64,000 bases of DNA from Methylobacterium isbiliense (GTDB taxonomy: Bacteria; Pseudomonadota; Alphaproteobacteria; Rhizobiales; Beijerinckiaceae): NCBI RefSeq assembly GCF_022179325.1, contig NZ_BPQQ01000010.1:62001-126000 (forward strand). Direction: 5' to 3'. Positions within the stretch are counted from its first letter, which is position 1. Each line of letters begins with the position of its first letter. Below the pieces are notes generated by a model. That model saw nothing but the letters and a program-made list of their open reading frames with translations. It was not told where the DNA came from and did no database searches. Below are positions 11,201 to 18,466 of this stretch, piece by piece. Made by a program: the position numbers and the translations under genes.

Positions 11201-14125
11201 CTTCTGGACGAGCGCACCCGGGTCCTGTCGGGCGCCCTCGACGAGCGCGGCGACGCCCTGGCCGCCCTTCTGGCCAGCCGCGCCCAGATTCTGGCCGACG
11301 TGATGGGCGAGGGCGATGCCGCCGCCCGGCAGATGCAGGAGCGCGTCGCGGCCCTCTCGGACGCCGTCGCGCGCAGCACCGAGGCGCTCGCCGACCTGTT
11401 CGACGGCCGCGCCGCCGACTTCCTGCGCCTGATCGAGACCCGCGGCGGGGCCCTGGGCACCCAGCTCCAGGCCCGCATCGCCGAACTCGCCGCGGCGGTC
11501 GACCAGCGCAACGCCTCCGTGGCCGGCCTCATCGACGGCCGGATCGAGGAGTTCGGCCGCACGCTCGATGCCCGCGGCGAGGACCTTGCTGCGCGCCTCC
11601 AGGCCCAGATCGAGGCCCTCGGCGGCACCGTTGAGACCCGGGCGGAGGCCTTCGCGGCCCTGGTGGAGGATCGCGGCCAAGCGCTCGCGGCGCTGATGCA
11701 GGAGCGCAGCGAGGCTCTGTCGGGCGCGGTGGACGAGCGCAGCGCGGCCTTCACGGCGCGGATCGACGGACGGATGCGCGCCTTCGCGGCCCTGGTGGCC
11801 GCCCGGGGCGAGGCCCTGGCGGACGCCTTCGACGACCGCAGCGACGCCTATGCGGCGCTGGTGGATGCCCGCACCGCCGCGCTCACCGGCGCGCTCGACG
11901 AGCGCCTGACTTCGCTGCAGACCACGCTCGACGAGCGCCACGACGCGCTCGCCACCGGCTTCGACCGGCGGGCCGCGGCTCTGGCCTCCCTCCTCGACCA
12001 GCGCAGCGCGACGCTGGCCCGGGAGCTGGCCCAGGCGGCTCGGTCGCTCGCCGGGGCTCTCGACGGCCCCGGCGCCGACCTCGCCCGCACCCTGGGCGAG
12101 CGCATGGGCGAGCTGTCGCAGCTGATCGACGGGCGCGGCGGGGACCTCGCCCGCAGCCTCGACGACACGGCGCGCCGCCTCCACGACGCGATCGACGGGC
12201 GCGGCGCGGCGCTCGTCGCCAGCCTCGAATCGACCGGCGGCACGGTGGTGGAGGGCCTCGACCGGCAGGTCGCCTCTCTGCAGGCGGTGGTGGAAGGTCC
12301 CGGCACCGCCCTGGTGGCGACGCTCGGCGAACGCTCGCAGGCCCTGGAGCAGGTGCTGACCGAGGGGGTCGGCCCGCTGATCGACAATCTGCGCCGGAGC
12401 ACGCAGGACCTCGCCGCCGTGGCGGCGCGGACCGCCGAGGAACTCGGTGCGGCGGCCGACCAGGGTGCCGCCCGGGCGGTGGCGGCCCTCACGCAGGTCA
12501 ACAGCCAACTCGGCGGCGACCTCGGCGTCCTCCTCGGGCGGGTGGAGAGCGCGTGTCACGGCCTGCAGGACCTCCTCGGCAGCACCGGCGACAATCTCGC
12601 GGCGATCGAGGACGGGCTGTCGACCCGCATCCAGCAGATCCAGGCGGCGATCGCCGAGGTGGCGGGCGAGACCGGCCGCGCCTCCGATCAGCTCGCCGGA
12701 CAGGTGGAGGCGCTGCAGGACGCCGCGACGGGCGCGCTGCGGCAGGCCGCGAGCCTCGCGACCTCGCTCGACGCCCGCGGCCGGGCGCTCTCCGATACGA
12801 CGCGCCAGCACCTCGCGGTGCTGACCGATGCGGCCGGAACGCTGGAGGGCGCCGAGGGCCGCATGGCCGCCGCGCTCGCGGCGCGGCGCGGCGCGATCGA
12901 GGACCTGCTCGCGCGGATCGACGAGCGCTCCGCCGCGCTGTCGGGGGCGAGCGAGGGCCTCGGCGGACGGCTGGAGGAGACCCTGCGCGGCATCGAGGCC
13001 CGCACCCAGGCGCTGAGCGCAACGCTCGGCGAGAGCGCCCGCGCGGCCGGCGAAGCCCTCGCGCAAGCCTTCGAGCAGCTGCGTGCGAACGCCGACCAGG
13101 AGGGTGCGCGCGCGGCAGACACGGTGCGCGAGGCGGTGACGGGGGCGTCGGGCGAGCTGAAGGGCGCGCTCGGCGACGCCACGGGCCGGTTCCAGGAGAC
13201 GGTGGAATCCCTGCGCGGCATGGCCGCCGACATCCGCCGCACCCTCGATGAGATCCGCGGCGACCTCCAGCGCGGGGTGGCGTCGATCCCGCAGGAGACG
13301 CAGGACGCGACGGGCGAGATGCGCCGCGTCGTGGCCGAGCAGATCAGCGCCCTCAACGAGCTGTCGGCCCTGGTGGCGCGCTCCGGCCGCAGCGTGGATG
13401 TGGCCGCCCCGAAGGCGGCCGCGGCCGGTGCGGCCAAGCCCGTCGAGGCGCGCCGGCCGGCCGCGCCCGCGGAACCCGTTCGCCCGGCGGCGGGTCCGGC
13501 CGTGCCGCCGGCGGCGCCCCCCTCGCCTGCTCCGGTGGCGCCCACGGCCGCGCGGCCCGAGGCGCCCGCGCTGCCGGCCCGCCCTGCCCTGCGCCCGGCC
13601 TCGGGTCCGGCGCCGGAGGCCGCCAAGCCGGCTCCGGTGAAGCCGGCCGCGCCGCGGCCCGGCCTGCCGAAGGCCGGCGGGGCCGGCTGGTTGTCCGATC
13701 TCCTGAACCGGGCCTCGCAGGAGGAGCAGGCCCCCACGGGCGAGGCGACCGAACCCGGCAAGGCGACGCAGGCCGGCAGCCTCGGGGCGATCGACACCAT
13801 CACCGGCAACATCGCGCGGATGATCGATCACCCGGCGGCCGTGGAGTTGTGGGAGCGTTATCACCGCGGCGAAACCGGCGTGTTCAGCCGGCGGATCTAC
13901 ACGGCGCAAGGTCAGCAGACCTTCGACGAGATCCGCCGCCGCTATCAGGCCGAGCCGGAGTTCCGGCGCACGGTGGACCGCTACGTGCGGGAGTTCGAGC
14001 GCCTGCTCGGGGACGTGTCGCGCGCCGACAAGGATCCGAAGCGAGCGAACGCCTACCTGACCTCGGAGACCGGCAAGGTCTACACCATGCTCGCCCATGC
14101 GAGCGGGCGCTTCGAGGGCGCGTGA
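5285..14125 (+). CDS. Giant growth-pole-ring (GPR)-like repeat protein
   Basis: A 2946-residue protein. Residues 1-100 are soluble and acidic/basic; two membrane segments follow at about 107-125 and 145-170; then more than 2500 residues of almost unbroken helical repeats built on 11- and 22-residue periods; a Pro/Ala-rich linker at about 2710-2800; and a conserved C-terminal domain (from about 2840, with FSRRIYTAQGQQTFDEIRR). This architecture is that of the Rhizobiales apolipoprotein-like protein GPR of Agrobacterium tumefaciens (about 2100 residues), which forms a ring at the growing pole and is needed for polar growth; the present protein is much longer. The ATG at 5285 has GAGG seven bases upstream; an in-frame ATG at 5243 is less likely. 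The GPR assignment rests on architecture and motifs, not an alignment. Confidence 0.8.
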   Translation: MATDKKLKDPTEAALSAIEQALNLDQTPAGPESARVEPRLPDVEDADPLATSARRPNEPVFDGSVMPEFEREARREGGLLPPDRSLVANDDRRSIGAMRQSLRVKPSRTPYVLAVLAAAVWLAGFAALAWGQANGDIRGFLAGLSGLQGAVGAAAVLAPVLLFFIAAMLAVRAQEMRLVARAVGDVAIRLAEPEAFSTDAVLTMSQAVRREVAAVGDGVERALARAGELETLVRGEISTLERAYSDNEIRIRALVEELVAQRESIVANAERVRGAIQGSHQSLAQELDTASERIVAAVTGAGERVTASLGSRGDEITAALGRQGDAVTAALGETGERVAKGVAAQGDDLVQRLAATTESLTSGLGEVGDALQTALQARTQDVTQAIAHTSGLLTTTLANNAGEVARMLGQTGAGVIEALNREGAQVRDTFERSTQALEERLLARGNDLTDRFAETGDAITQRFAASGSAISAHIADRGVVLREEIDEAGRRVAAQFEERARETGQALAAAGDDVVGAFSARTQLLREEVTALVVEAAQVIGVRGADLTEQLEGTIGRIEETLTTRGGALERSLAETGDRVTGLMAERTAATAAAFTAASEALHGTLDERMQAAVAALRQAADAVGSEIDARAAEAVAGFRRAAEAASGEVGTRTAEAVEAFRGASQTVAGEVGTSTAEAIAALRGAAQAASGEVGTRTAEVVQAFRGAAQAASGEVGSSTTEAVEAFREAAQTASGAVGARTAEALEALRGAAETLSGEVGTRTVEAVEAFREAAEAASGAVGMRTAQAVAAFRDAAEEATGALGVHTAESVEAVRSAGTGTAAALAASTAAAAAAFRQAAEEGTQAATLSGDSAAAAFRRALEEAAVELDGRAARAVEAIRAAAEAATGALGTRTVESAHIFRRTLEATGTDLGDRSAQAAELFRQAAETATGEIGVRTAEMADVLRRAAETATGAVGARTAESVELFRQSAEEAAAALQARSDEAALRFLGAADESVRLIGERVGGTDEALRTLLTGFAARIEAATNTVAQVAEDATGALDVRTAGAAAAFLAAAEEACARIGTRMGEADETARLAMGALAARAEEASTVIARSADTATETLDRRLAGLAVSFAQAAEAAGGRIGDQTGAADEALRRSLDAVAARAEAVAAAIAEAAETAAGRIDRRSVEASAALLHAAEEAGERLGARTGEADAALRASLETLAARAEEASALLARSADGIGGDLAARLTAVAAAFEGHGRDLTSLIDQHADETRTRLATVGRDIVLAVAHQGARVNDALMQTGEGLTSAAETSGRTIDAVLTNRLAALQEVIARGDILAERISRDTGALTDTVATRLEEIDRVITVQGRAVAETIADRTREARETVATQLGALEEHSAKRSAEITATVGTLVETIDRVITVQGRAVAETIADRTREAREAVELQLGALEEHSAKRSAEITASFGTLVETIDRNLGARATALNEALIVRAGEIARAMAEGGREVAQALDARADELGRALGAQSLAMSDALTAKAGEIGSTFGRRTDELADHLDASAARFDERVLVRLEGVAEALAERSRLIEETFGAQAREILARIEERTRAIDEELAGRTRDLVSFVEAHGEAATRDLGGHAESIRAAFEGRADSLGRLVEERTAALAAELDARGQAMFATVGQRVTDLARLFDRGGASLAELLERRGETIIGRLQDATAEADRVLDAGTARLAAGASERTTALTTLLDERAAAVDGLFEQRLRALAGLVDEQAATIHAVLDGQAETLRGSLDERVRAMHALLDERAAEVRGLLDGQSDVLRTVLDERVGALQGLLAERGRGLVEELEAQVGGLTGAVDERTRALGSLFDKRLAALDLLVERRGTAFAEMVEERANALAVLVDGRTDAFARTVDERTEALAQRLAERIDDLGTAIELRAQAFAGLVDGHRAAIAQALDGGATLKEVLEQNERAITALLDARQTALAREMSVRTTALAELLDERTRVLSGALDERGDALAALLASRAQILADVMGEGDAAARQMQERVAALSDAVARSTEALADLFDGRAADFLRLIETRGGALGTQLQARIAELAAAVDQRNASVAGLIDGRIEEFGRTLDARGEDLAARLQAQIEALGGTVETRAEAFAALVEDRGQALAALMQERSEALSGAVDERSAAFTARIDGRMRAFAALVAARGEALADAFDDRSDAYAALVDARTAALTGALDERLTSLQTTLDERHDALATGFDRRAAALASLLDQRSATLARELAQAARSLAGALDGPGADLARTLGERMGELSQLIDGRGGDLARSLDDTARRLHDAIDGRGAALVASLESTGGTVVEGLDRQVASLQAVVEGPGTALVATLGERSQALEQVLTEGVGPLIDNLRRSTQDLAAVAARTAEELGAAADQGAARAVAALTQVNSQLGGDLGVLLGRVESACHGLQDLLGSTGDNLAAIEDGLSTRIQQIQAAIAEVAGETGRASDQLAGQVEALQDAATGALRQAASLATSLDARGRALSDTTRQHLAVLTDAAGTLEGAEGRMAAALAARRGAIEDLLARIDERSAALSGASEGLGGRLEETLRGIEARTQALSATLGESARAAGEALAQAFEQLRANADQEGARAADTVREAVTGASGELKGALGDATGRFQETVESLRGMAADIRRTLDEIRGDLQRGVASIPQETQDATGEMRRVVAEQISALNELSALVARSGRSVDVAAPKAAAAGAAKPVEARRPAAPAEPVRPAAGPAVPPAAPPSPAPVAPTAARPEAPALPARPALRPASGPAPEAAKPAPVKPAAPRPGLPKAGGAGWLSDLLNRASQEEQAPTGEATEPGKATQAGSLGAIDTITGNIARMIDHPAAVELWERYHRGETGVFSRRIYTAQGQQTFDEIRRRYQAEPEFRRTVDRYVREFERLLGDVSRADKDPKRANAYLTSETGKVYTMLAHASGRFEGA
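7142..8329 (+). repeat. 18 tandem 66-bp (22-residue) coding repeats
   Basis: Eighteen consecutive units of exactly 22 codons with no gap, of the form AAExxSGEVGTRTAEAVEAFR, lie inside the giant protein. Each unit is two 11-residue turns, the apolipoprotein period expected for an extended amphipathic helix. The first nine units are closest to each other in sequence, suggesting recent expansion; later ones diverge but keep the length. Confidence 0.9.
9314..9643 (+). repeat. Near-identical 165-bp tandem duplication within the giant gene
   Basis: Two 165-bp copies (9314-9478 and 9479-9643), each encoding 55 residues (five 11-residue turns) starting IDRVITVQGRAVAETIADRT, differ at only a few bases. 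A third copy starts at 9644 (IDRNLG) and then diverges. The length keeps both reading frame and the 11-residue phase. Confidence 0.92.
10511..10741 (+). repeat. Tandem 33-bp (11-residue) coding repeats
   Basis: Seven consecutive 11-codon units of the form (L/V)LDERxxxLxG (for example LLDERAAEVRG, LLDGQSDVLRT, VLDERVGALQG). This is the plainest hendecad stretch of the giant protein; similar but less regular units run on both sides. Confidence 0.88.
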
Positions 14126-14741
14126 GCCCGCGCTGAGGAGGCCCTGCGCGCCTGTCCGGGACACCGGACGGGTCACAGGGGCTTCGTCATCGGGGCGGGG
14201 GCAGGAGGATCCGACACTCCTGCCGCTGTCCCGCTCTGACGTGCGGCATCACCGCCCGAGGTGAGCCGCATCTCCGCCGACGAGCGGATCCACGGCACCC
14301 TGTATCGCCGGGCGAAGCGCCGGCCCCAGCCCCTCCCCCGGGTGGGGCAGACGGGCAGGCGCGAGGGTCGGACGCTTCTGTGAGGAGCGGTGAGCGACGC
14401 GGAACGGATGAGGTTCACGCACGAACCTCGGGGCCGCTCACGGCAGCGCCCCCTGCCCTTGCTGATCCCTTGTCGGGCTGTCGCATTCACCCATCGTCGA
14501 GGAAACGCGGTTGGCTCCTGTCCCCGCAGGCGGGGAGAGGAGGTGCTCGCAACATCCGGCTCTTGAATCCGTCACGCGTGCGGCGAGAGGGAATGCCGCG
14601 CCTCCAGTCCAGAAGCCGATCGACCCGGACCGGCGTCGAGCTGCGACGGGGGCTGGGAAGAAGGCAGACGCGCGGCGGGGGCCGACCGCCGTAGGCGGCC
14701 GGGAGCGGATCCCGGTGCGCCTGGAGGAGGAGGAGCCGCGC
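14126..14741. other. 616-bp intergenic stretch without a convincing gene
   Basis: Convergent gap between the giant gene and a small minus-strand gene. Open frames here lack start signals and have skewed composition. A short perfect hairpin TCCCCGCAGGCGGGGA lies at 14521-14536, of the kind found in dispersed intergenic palindromes of GC-rich alphaproteobacteria. No poly-T terminator follows the giant gene. Confidence 0.5.
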
Positions 14742-14957
14742 TCAGCCCGCCCGCGCCTCCTCGCGGCCGGGCGGAGCCTGGGGCGTGCGGACCTTGGGGG
14801 CCGCGTCGTTGTAGGGCGCGTTGTAGCAGCGCCGCACCGAGGCCCAGTAGGCGTCGCGCTCGGTGGGAGAGAGGCGGCTGAGCGCCGCGTTGAGGGCGGC
14901 CTCGCCGGCGGCTTCCAGACCCTGGAGATCGGCGGGATCGAGATGGATCGAGGACAT
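14742..14957 (-). CDS. Small conserved-looking hypothetical protein
   Basis: A 71-residue acidic-to-neutral protein starting MSSIHLDPADLQGLEAAGEA. It has a helical N-terminal half and a basic Pro-rich tail, no membrane segment and no recognised domain. Composition looks like a real gene, with few rare codons, but there is no clear ribosome binding site. Function unknown. Confidence 0.5.
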   Translation of the reverse strand: MSSIHLDPADLQGLEAAGEAALNAALSRLSPTERDAYWASVRRCYNAPYNDAAPKVRTPQAPPGREEARAG

Positions 14958-15061
14958 GCGGGGGCGCGTCCGGGTGGGTTGAACCGTGGCCGGATGATGC
15001 CACAGCGGCCGGGATGCTGCACGCGCGAACAGCCTGCGGCATCGCGCCGTGCCCGGCGCCT

Positions 15062-15670
15062 TCAGTCGGAGGCGGTCGGGCTGCCGCGGCGGCGGCCGGG
15101 GACGAGCCGCAGCCGGTCCTTCACCTCCAGGATGCGCTGCACCTTGGCCCCGAGGGAGAGGAGTTGCACCAGCCGGTCCGTGTCGAGCCTGCGCACGTCC
15201 GTGTACCAGCCGGAGAACAGCTCGAAGAGGTCGTGCATCTCGCGCAGGCGCGCCTGGGCGTGGCGCTCCTCGGGCGAACCCGGCTCCTGCATCAGGATCT
15301 CGCGCAGGAGGGTCAGGGTCGGGTCGACCTCGCGCTTCTTGCGCTCCTCCACCAGCGTGCGGACGATCTGCCAGATGTCGTCCGGCGTGGCGAAGTAGTC
15401 GCGCCGGTCCCCGGGCACGTGCTGCAGCCGGACGAGGTTCCAGGCCTGCAGCTCCTTCAGCCCCATGCTGACGTTCGAGCGCGACAGCCCGAGCCGCTCG
15501 ACGATCTCGTCGGCGTTCAGGGCCCGCTCGGCGACGAAGAGCAGGGCGTAGATCTGCCCGACGGTGCGGTTGATCCCCCAGCGCGAGCCCATCTCGCCGA
15601 AATGCAGCACGAAGGTCTGGACGAGCGGCGGAAGCTGCACGGCGCCGGCCCTCACCCGCTCTTCAGCCAT
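15062..15670 (-). CDS. GbsR/MarR-type transcriptional regulator
   Basis: A 202-residue DNA-binding protein of the GbsR-like branch of MarR regulators: LHFGEMGSRWGINRTVGQIY, then a winged helix-turn-helix (about 45-100) with ADEIVERLGLSRSNVSMGLK. It is the last gene of the cydA-cydB-DUF2474 operon and its start overlaps the preceding stop by 19 bp, so it is almost surely translated from the same message. Autoregulation of the bd oxidase operon through the palindrome at 18291-18310 is the obvious inference. Ligand unknown. Confidence 0.88.
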   Translation of the reverse strand: MAEERVRAGAVQLPPLVQTFVLHFGEMGSRWGINRTVGQIYALLFVAERALNADEIVERLGLSRSNVSMGLKELQAWNLVRLQHVPGDRRDYFATPDDIWQIVRTLVEERKKREVDPTLTLLREILMQEPGSPEERHAQARLREMHDLFELFSGWYTDVRRLDTDRLVQLLSLGAKVQRILEVKDRLRLVPGRRRGSPTASD

Positions 15671-15783
15671 GCGCGCAGGGCGAGCGACACGAGGCCCAGG
15701 CCCAGCACGCTGCCGCCGTAGATCGCCACGAACCAGAGGAGGCGCTGCCGGAATGGTCCCGGCCTCTCGGGCGCGGGGGCCAT
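15652..15783 (-). CDS. DUF2474 / CydX-like small membrane subunit
   Basis: A 43-residue single-pass membrane protein: a short Pro/Arg N-terminus (MAPAPERPGPFRQR) then one hydrophobic helix at about 15-38 and a basic end. Such mini-proteins follow cydB in many bd oxidase operons and are thought to stabilise the oxidase. Its ATG shares one base with the cydB stop (TGATG arrangement at 15783), and its own stop overlaps the start of the regulator gene. Confidence 0.85.
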   Translation of the reverse strand: MAPAPERPGPFRQRLLWFVAIYGGSVLGLGLVSLALRAWLKSG

Positions 15784-16790
15784 CAATGGTAGCCCGTCGA
15801 ATCGACCTTCCCGCGGAAGACCCAGTAGGAATACGCGGTGTAGGCCAGGATGATCGGGATCAGCACCGAGGCGCCGACCAGCATGAAGATCTGGCTGGAG
15901 CGCGGCGAGGCCGCCTCCCAGATGCTGACGCGCCCCGGCACGATGTCCGGGAAGATGCTGATCCCGAGGCCCGCGAAGGTGAGCAGGAACAGCCCGAGCG
16001 CGATCAGGAACAGCGCGGTGTCGGCGCCGCGGCGCAGCAGCAGGAAGAAGAAGTAGGAGGCCAGCGCGACGAGGAGCGGCACCTGCGCGGTCAGCAGCAC
16101 GTTCGGCATCTCGAACCAGCGCTGCCAATACTTCTCTTCGAGGAAGGGCGTCATCGCGCTCACCGCGGCGATCGCCACCACGGTGCCGGCGCCGAGCCAC
16201 AGCGACAGGCTGCGCGCCCGGTCCTGCAGGCTGCCCTCCGTGCGCATCACCAGCCACGTGGCACCCAGCAGCGCGTAGGCGCAGACCACGCTCACGCCCA
16301 CGAGGAGGCTGAAGGGCGAGAGCCAGTCCCACCATCCGCCCGCATAGGCGCGGCCCTGCACCTCGATGCCCTGGAGCATGGCGCCGAGCGCGACGCCCTG
16401 CGACAGCGCCGCCACGACGGAGCCGCCCGTGAAGGCGACGTCCCACCACGCACGGTGACCGGGATCGCGCCAGCGGAACTCGAAGGCGACGCCGCGGAAG
16501 ATCAGGCCGAGCAGCATCGCGATGATCGGCGCGTAGAGGGCGGGCAGCAGGATCGCGTAGGCGAGCGGAAAGGCGGCGAACAGTCCCCCTCCCCCCAGCA
16601 CCAGCCAGGTCTCGTTGCCGTCCCAGACCGGTGCCACCGAGTTCATGGCGGTGTCGCGCTCGTGGCCCGGCCGGAAGGCCGGGAACAGGATCCCGATTCC
16701 GAGGTCGAACCCGTCCATGACGATGTAGGCGAAGACCGCGAACGCGATCACGAAGGCCCAGACCACCGTCAGATCGATGCCGTCGAGCAT
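15783..16790 (-). CDS. cydB: Cytochrome bd ubiquinol oxidase subunit II
   Basis: A 335-residue polytopic inner-membrane protein, the structural partner of CydA. N-terminal VVWAFVIAFAVFAYIVMDGF with the family's DGFDLG motif, then PVWDGNETWLVLGGGG, are diagnostic; about eight to nine helices follow. It starts 10 bp after cydA ends. Reduces O2 to water with quinol and without pumping; expected to help at low O2 or when heme-copper oxidases are inhibited. Confidence 0.95.
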   Translation of the reverse strand: MLDGIDLTVVWAFVIAFAVFAYIVMDGFDLGIGILFPAFRPGHERDTAMNSVAPVWDGNETWLVLGGGGLFAAFPLAYAILLPALYAPIIAMLLGLIFRGVAFEFRWRDPGHRAWWDVAFTGGSVVAALSQGVALGAMLQGIEVQGRAYAGGWWDWLSPFSLLVGVSVVCAYALLGATWLVMRTEGSLQDRARSLSLWLGAGTVVAIAAVSAMTPFLEEKYWQRWFEMPNVLLTAQVPLLVALASYFFFLLLRRGADTALFLIALGLFLLTFAGLGISIFPDIVPGRVSIWEAASPRSSQIFMLVGASVLIPIILAYTAYSYWVFRGKVDSTGYH

Positions 16791-16800
16791 GCTCCCCTCC

Positions 16801-18237
16801 TCACTCGGCCGGCTGCAGCGTCCGGTCCGGATGGACCGAGGGGGCCGGGGTGATGCCGGCCGTGCGAATCGGCTGGCCGGCCTCCGGTCCGGGCTCGCCG
16901 CGATAGGGCGGCTTGCGCATCAGCGCCAGGATGTAGAGCACACCCATGGAGAACACCGCGAAGTAGATCAGCACGAAGGCGATCAGCGATCCGGCCACCG
17001 CGGGGGCGGAGAGCGGCGAGGCGGAGTCCGCCGTGCGCAGCAGGCCGTAGACCGTGAAGGGCTGGCGCCCGACCTCCGTGGTGATCCAGCCCGCCAGCAC
17101 CGCCACGAAACCCGCCGGTCCCATCACCAGGGCGAAGCGGTGCAGCAGCACCCACTCGTAGAGGCGCCCGCGCAGCCGCGCCCACAGGCTCAGGAGGCCG
17201 AGGCCCAGGATCAGGAAGCCGATCCCGACCATGACACGGAACGACCAGAATACGACCGCCACCGGCGGCCAGTTCTCGCGCGGGACCGAATCGAGCCCCT
17301 TCAGCGGCGCGTTCAGGTCGTGCTTGAGGATCAGCGAGGAGAGCTTTGGCACTTCGAGAGCGTAGCGCACCCGTCCGGCCTCCTGGTCGGGCAGGCCGAA
17401 CAGGATCAGGGGAGCGCCGGCCGGGTGGCTCTCGAAGTGGCCCTCCATCGCCATCACCTTGGTGGGCTGGTGCTCCAGGGTGTTGAGCCCGTGGGCGTCG
17501 CCCGCCGCGATCTGGATCGGCGCTACCAGGGCCGCCATCCACATCGCCATCGAGAACATGACCCGGGCGCCCTCGTTCGACGGCCCCACCGCCGCGAGGC
17601 GGTCGCGCAGCAGGTGCCAGGCGCCCACCGCCCCCACCACCAGCGCCGTGGTCAGGTAGGCGGCCAGCACCATGTGGACGAGGCGGTAGGGGAAGGACGG
17701 GTTGAACACGATCGCCCACCAGTCCAGCGGGATGAACTGACCCTGCGCGTTCATCCCGTGGCCCTGCGGCGTGTGCATCCACGAGTTCACCGACAGGATC
17801 CAGAACGCCGACACGAAGGTGCCGAGCGCCACCATCAGCGTCGCCCCGAAATGCAGCCGCGGCCCGACCTTGTTCATGCCGAACAGCATCACGCCGAGGA
17901 AGCCCGCCTCCAGGAAGAAGGCGGTGAGAACTTCGTAGGCCATCAGCGGTCCCAGCACCGGACCTGTCTTGTCCGAAAAAACCGACCAGTTCGTGCCGAA
18001 CTGATACGACATCACCAAGCCGGACACGACGCCCATCGCGAAGGCGACGGCGAAGATCTTGATCCAGTACTTGAACAGGTCGAGATAGACCTGCCGCTTG
18101 GTGGCGAGCCAGAGCCCTTCGAGCACGGCAAGATAACTCGCCAGCCCGATCGAGAAGGCCGGAAAGATGATGTGGAACGCCACCGTGAATCCGAACTGGA
18201 TCCGCGCGAGGAGCAGCGCGTCGACACTCGACAGCAT
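16801..18237 (-). CDS. cydA: Cytochrome bd ubiquinol oxidase subunit I, short Q-loop (CioA) type
   Basis: A 478-residue heme-binding subunit with about nine membrane helices. H22 in QFGFTVAFHIIFPAF corresponds to the N-terminal heme ligand of the family, and the GWITTEVGRQPFTVYGLLRT block is conserved. The periplasmic Q loop is short, as in the cyanide-insensitive CioA branch. An AGAGGG lies six bases before the ATG. First gene of cydA-cydB-DUF2474-gbsR; a 20-bp palindrome lies 54-73 bp upstream of the start. No cydCD assembly transporter is adjacent. Confidence 0.95.
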   Translation of the reverse strand: MLSSVDALLLARIQFGFTVAFHIIFPAFSIGLASYLAVLEGLWLATKRQVYLDLFKYWIKIFAVAFAMGVVSGLVMSYQFGTNWSVFSDKTGPVLGPLMAYEVLTAFFLEAGFLGVMLFGMNKVGPRLHFGATLMVALGTFVSAFWILSVNSWMHTPQGHGMNAQGQFIPLDWWAIVFNPSFPYRLVHMVLAAYLTTALVVGAVGAWHLLRDRLAAVGPSNEGARVMFSMAMWMAALVAPIQIAAGDAHGLNTLEHQPTKVMAMEGHFESHPAGAPLILFGLPDQEAGRVRYALEVPKLSSLILKHDLNAPLKGLDSVPRENWPPVAVVFWSFRVMVGIGFLILGLGLLSLWARLRGRLYEWVLLHRFALVMGPAGFVAVLAGWITTEVGRQPFTVYGLLRTADSASPLSAPAVAGSLIAFVLIYFAVFSMGVLYILALMRKPPYRGEPGPEAGQPIRTAGITPAPSVHPDRTLQPAE

Positions 18238-18290
18238 GGCAACCCTCTCAGAGGCTGGTGATTGGGCCGGTGATTGCGGGTCTTATCGGA

Positions 18291-18310
18291 TTTTCAGAAA
18301 TTTCTGAAAA
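18291..18310. promoter_or_regulatory. Perfect 20-bp palindromic operator upstream of cydA
   Basis: TTTTCAGAAATTTCTGAAAA is a perfect inverted repeat with no spacer, strikingly AT-rich amid GC-rich DNA, and sits 54-73 bp before the cydA start. A dimeric winged-helix protein such as the GbsR-type regulator encoded at the end of this operon is the natural candidate to bind it. Whether it represses or activates cannot be read from sequence. Confidence 0.75.
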
Positions 18311-18466
18311 CCCAGGAACGGCGCGGCGCATTGACGCGACGTCACCGTTCGCCTCGGCGTGGCGTCGGGGGCGCATCATCCAGGGCCCTGCCTGACGGTT
18401 CCGGCGGTCCGGCACCGCCCTCGTTCTCGCAACCGCGAGACATCACGAGGGTTCCCGGCGGACCGG

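Noticed and set aside
5093-14176. A 3027-codon open frame antisense to the giant gene
   Set aside because: It results from GC-rich third positions in the opposite frame; it encodes low-complexity Arg/Gly/Ala/His sequence, while the plus strand has membrane helices, exact-period repeats and a good start.
14173-14490. A 105-codon minus-strand ORF in the 14.1-14.7 kb gap
   Set aside because: Low-complexity Arg/Ser/Pro sequence with no binding site or recognisable domain.
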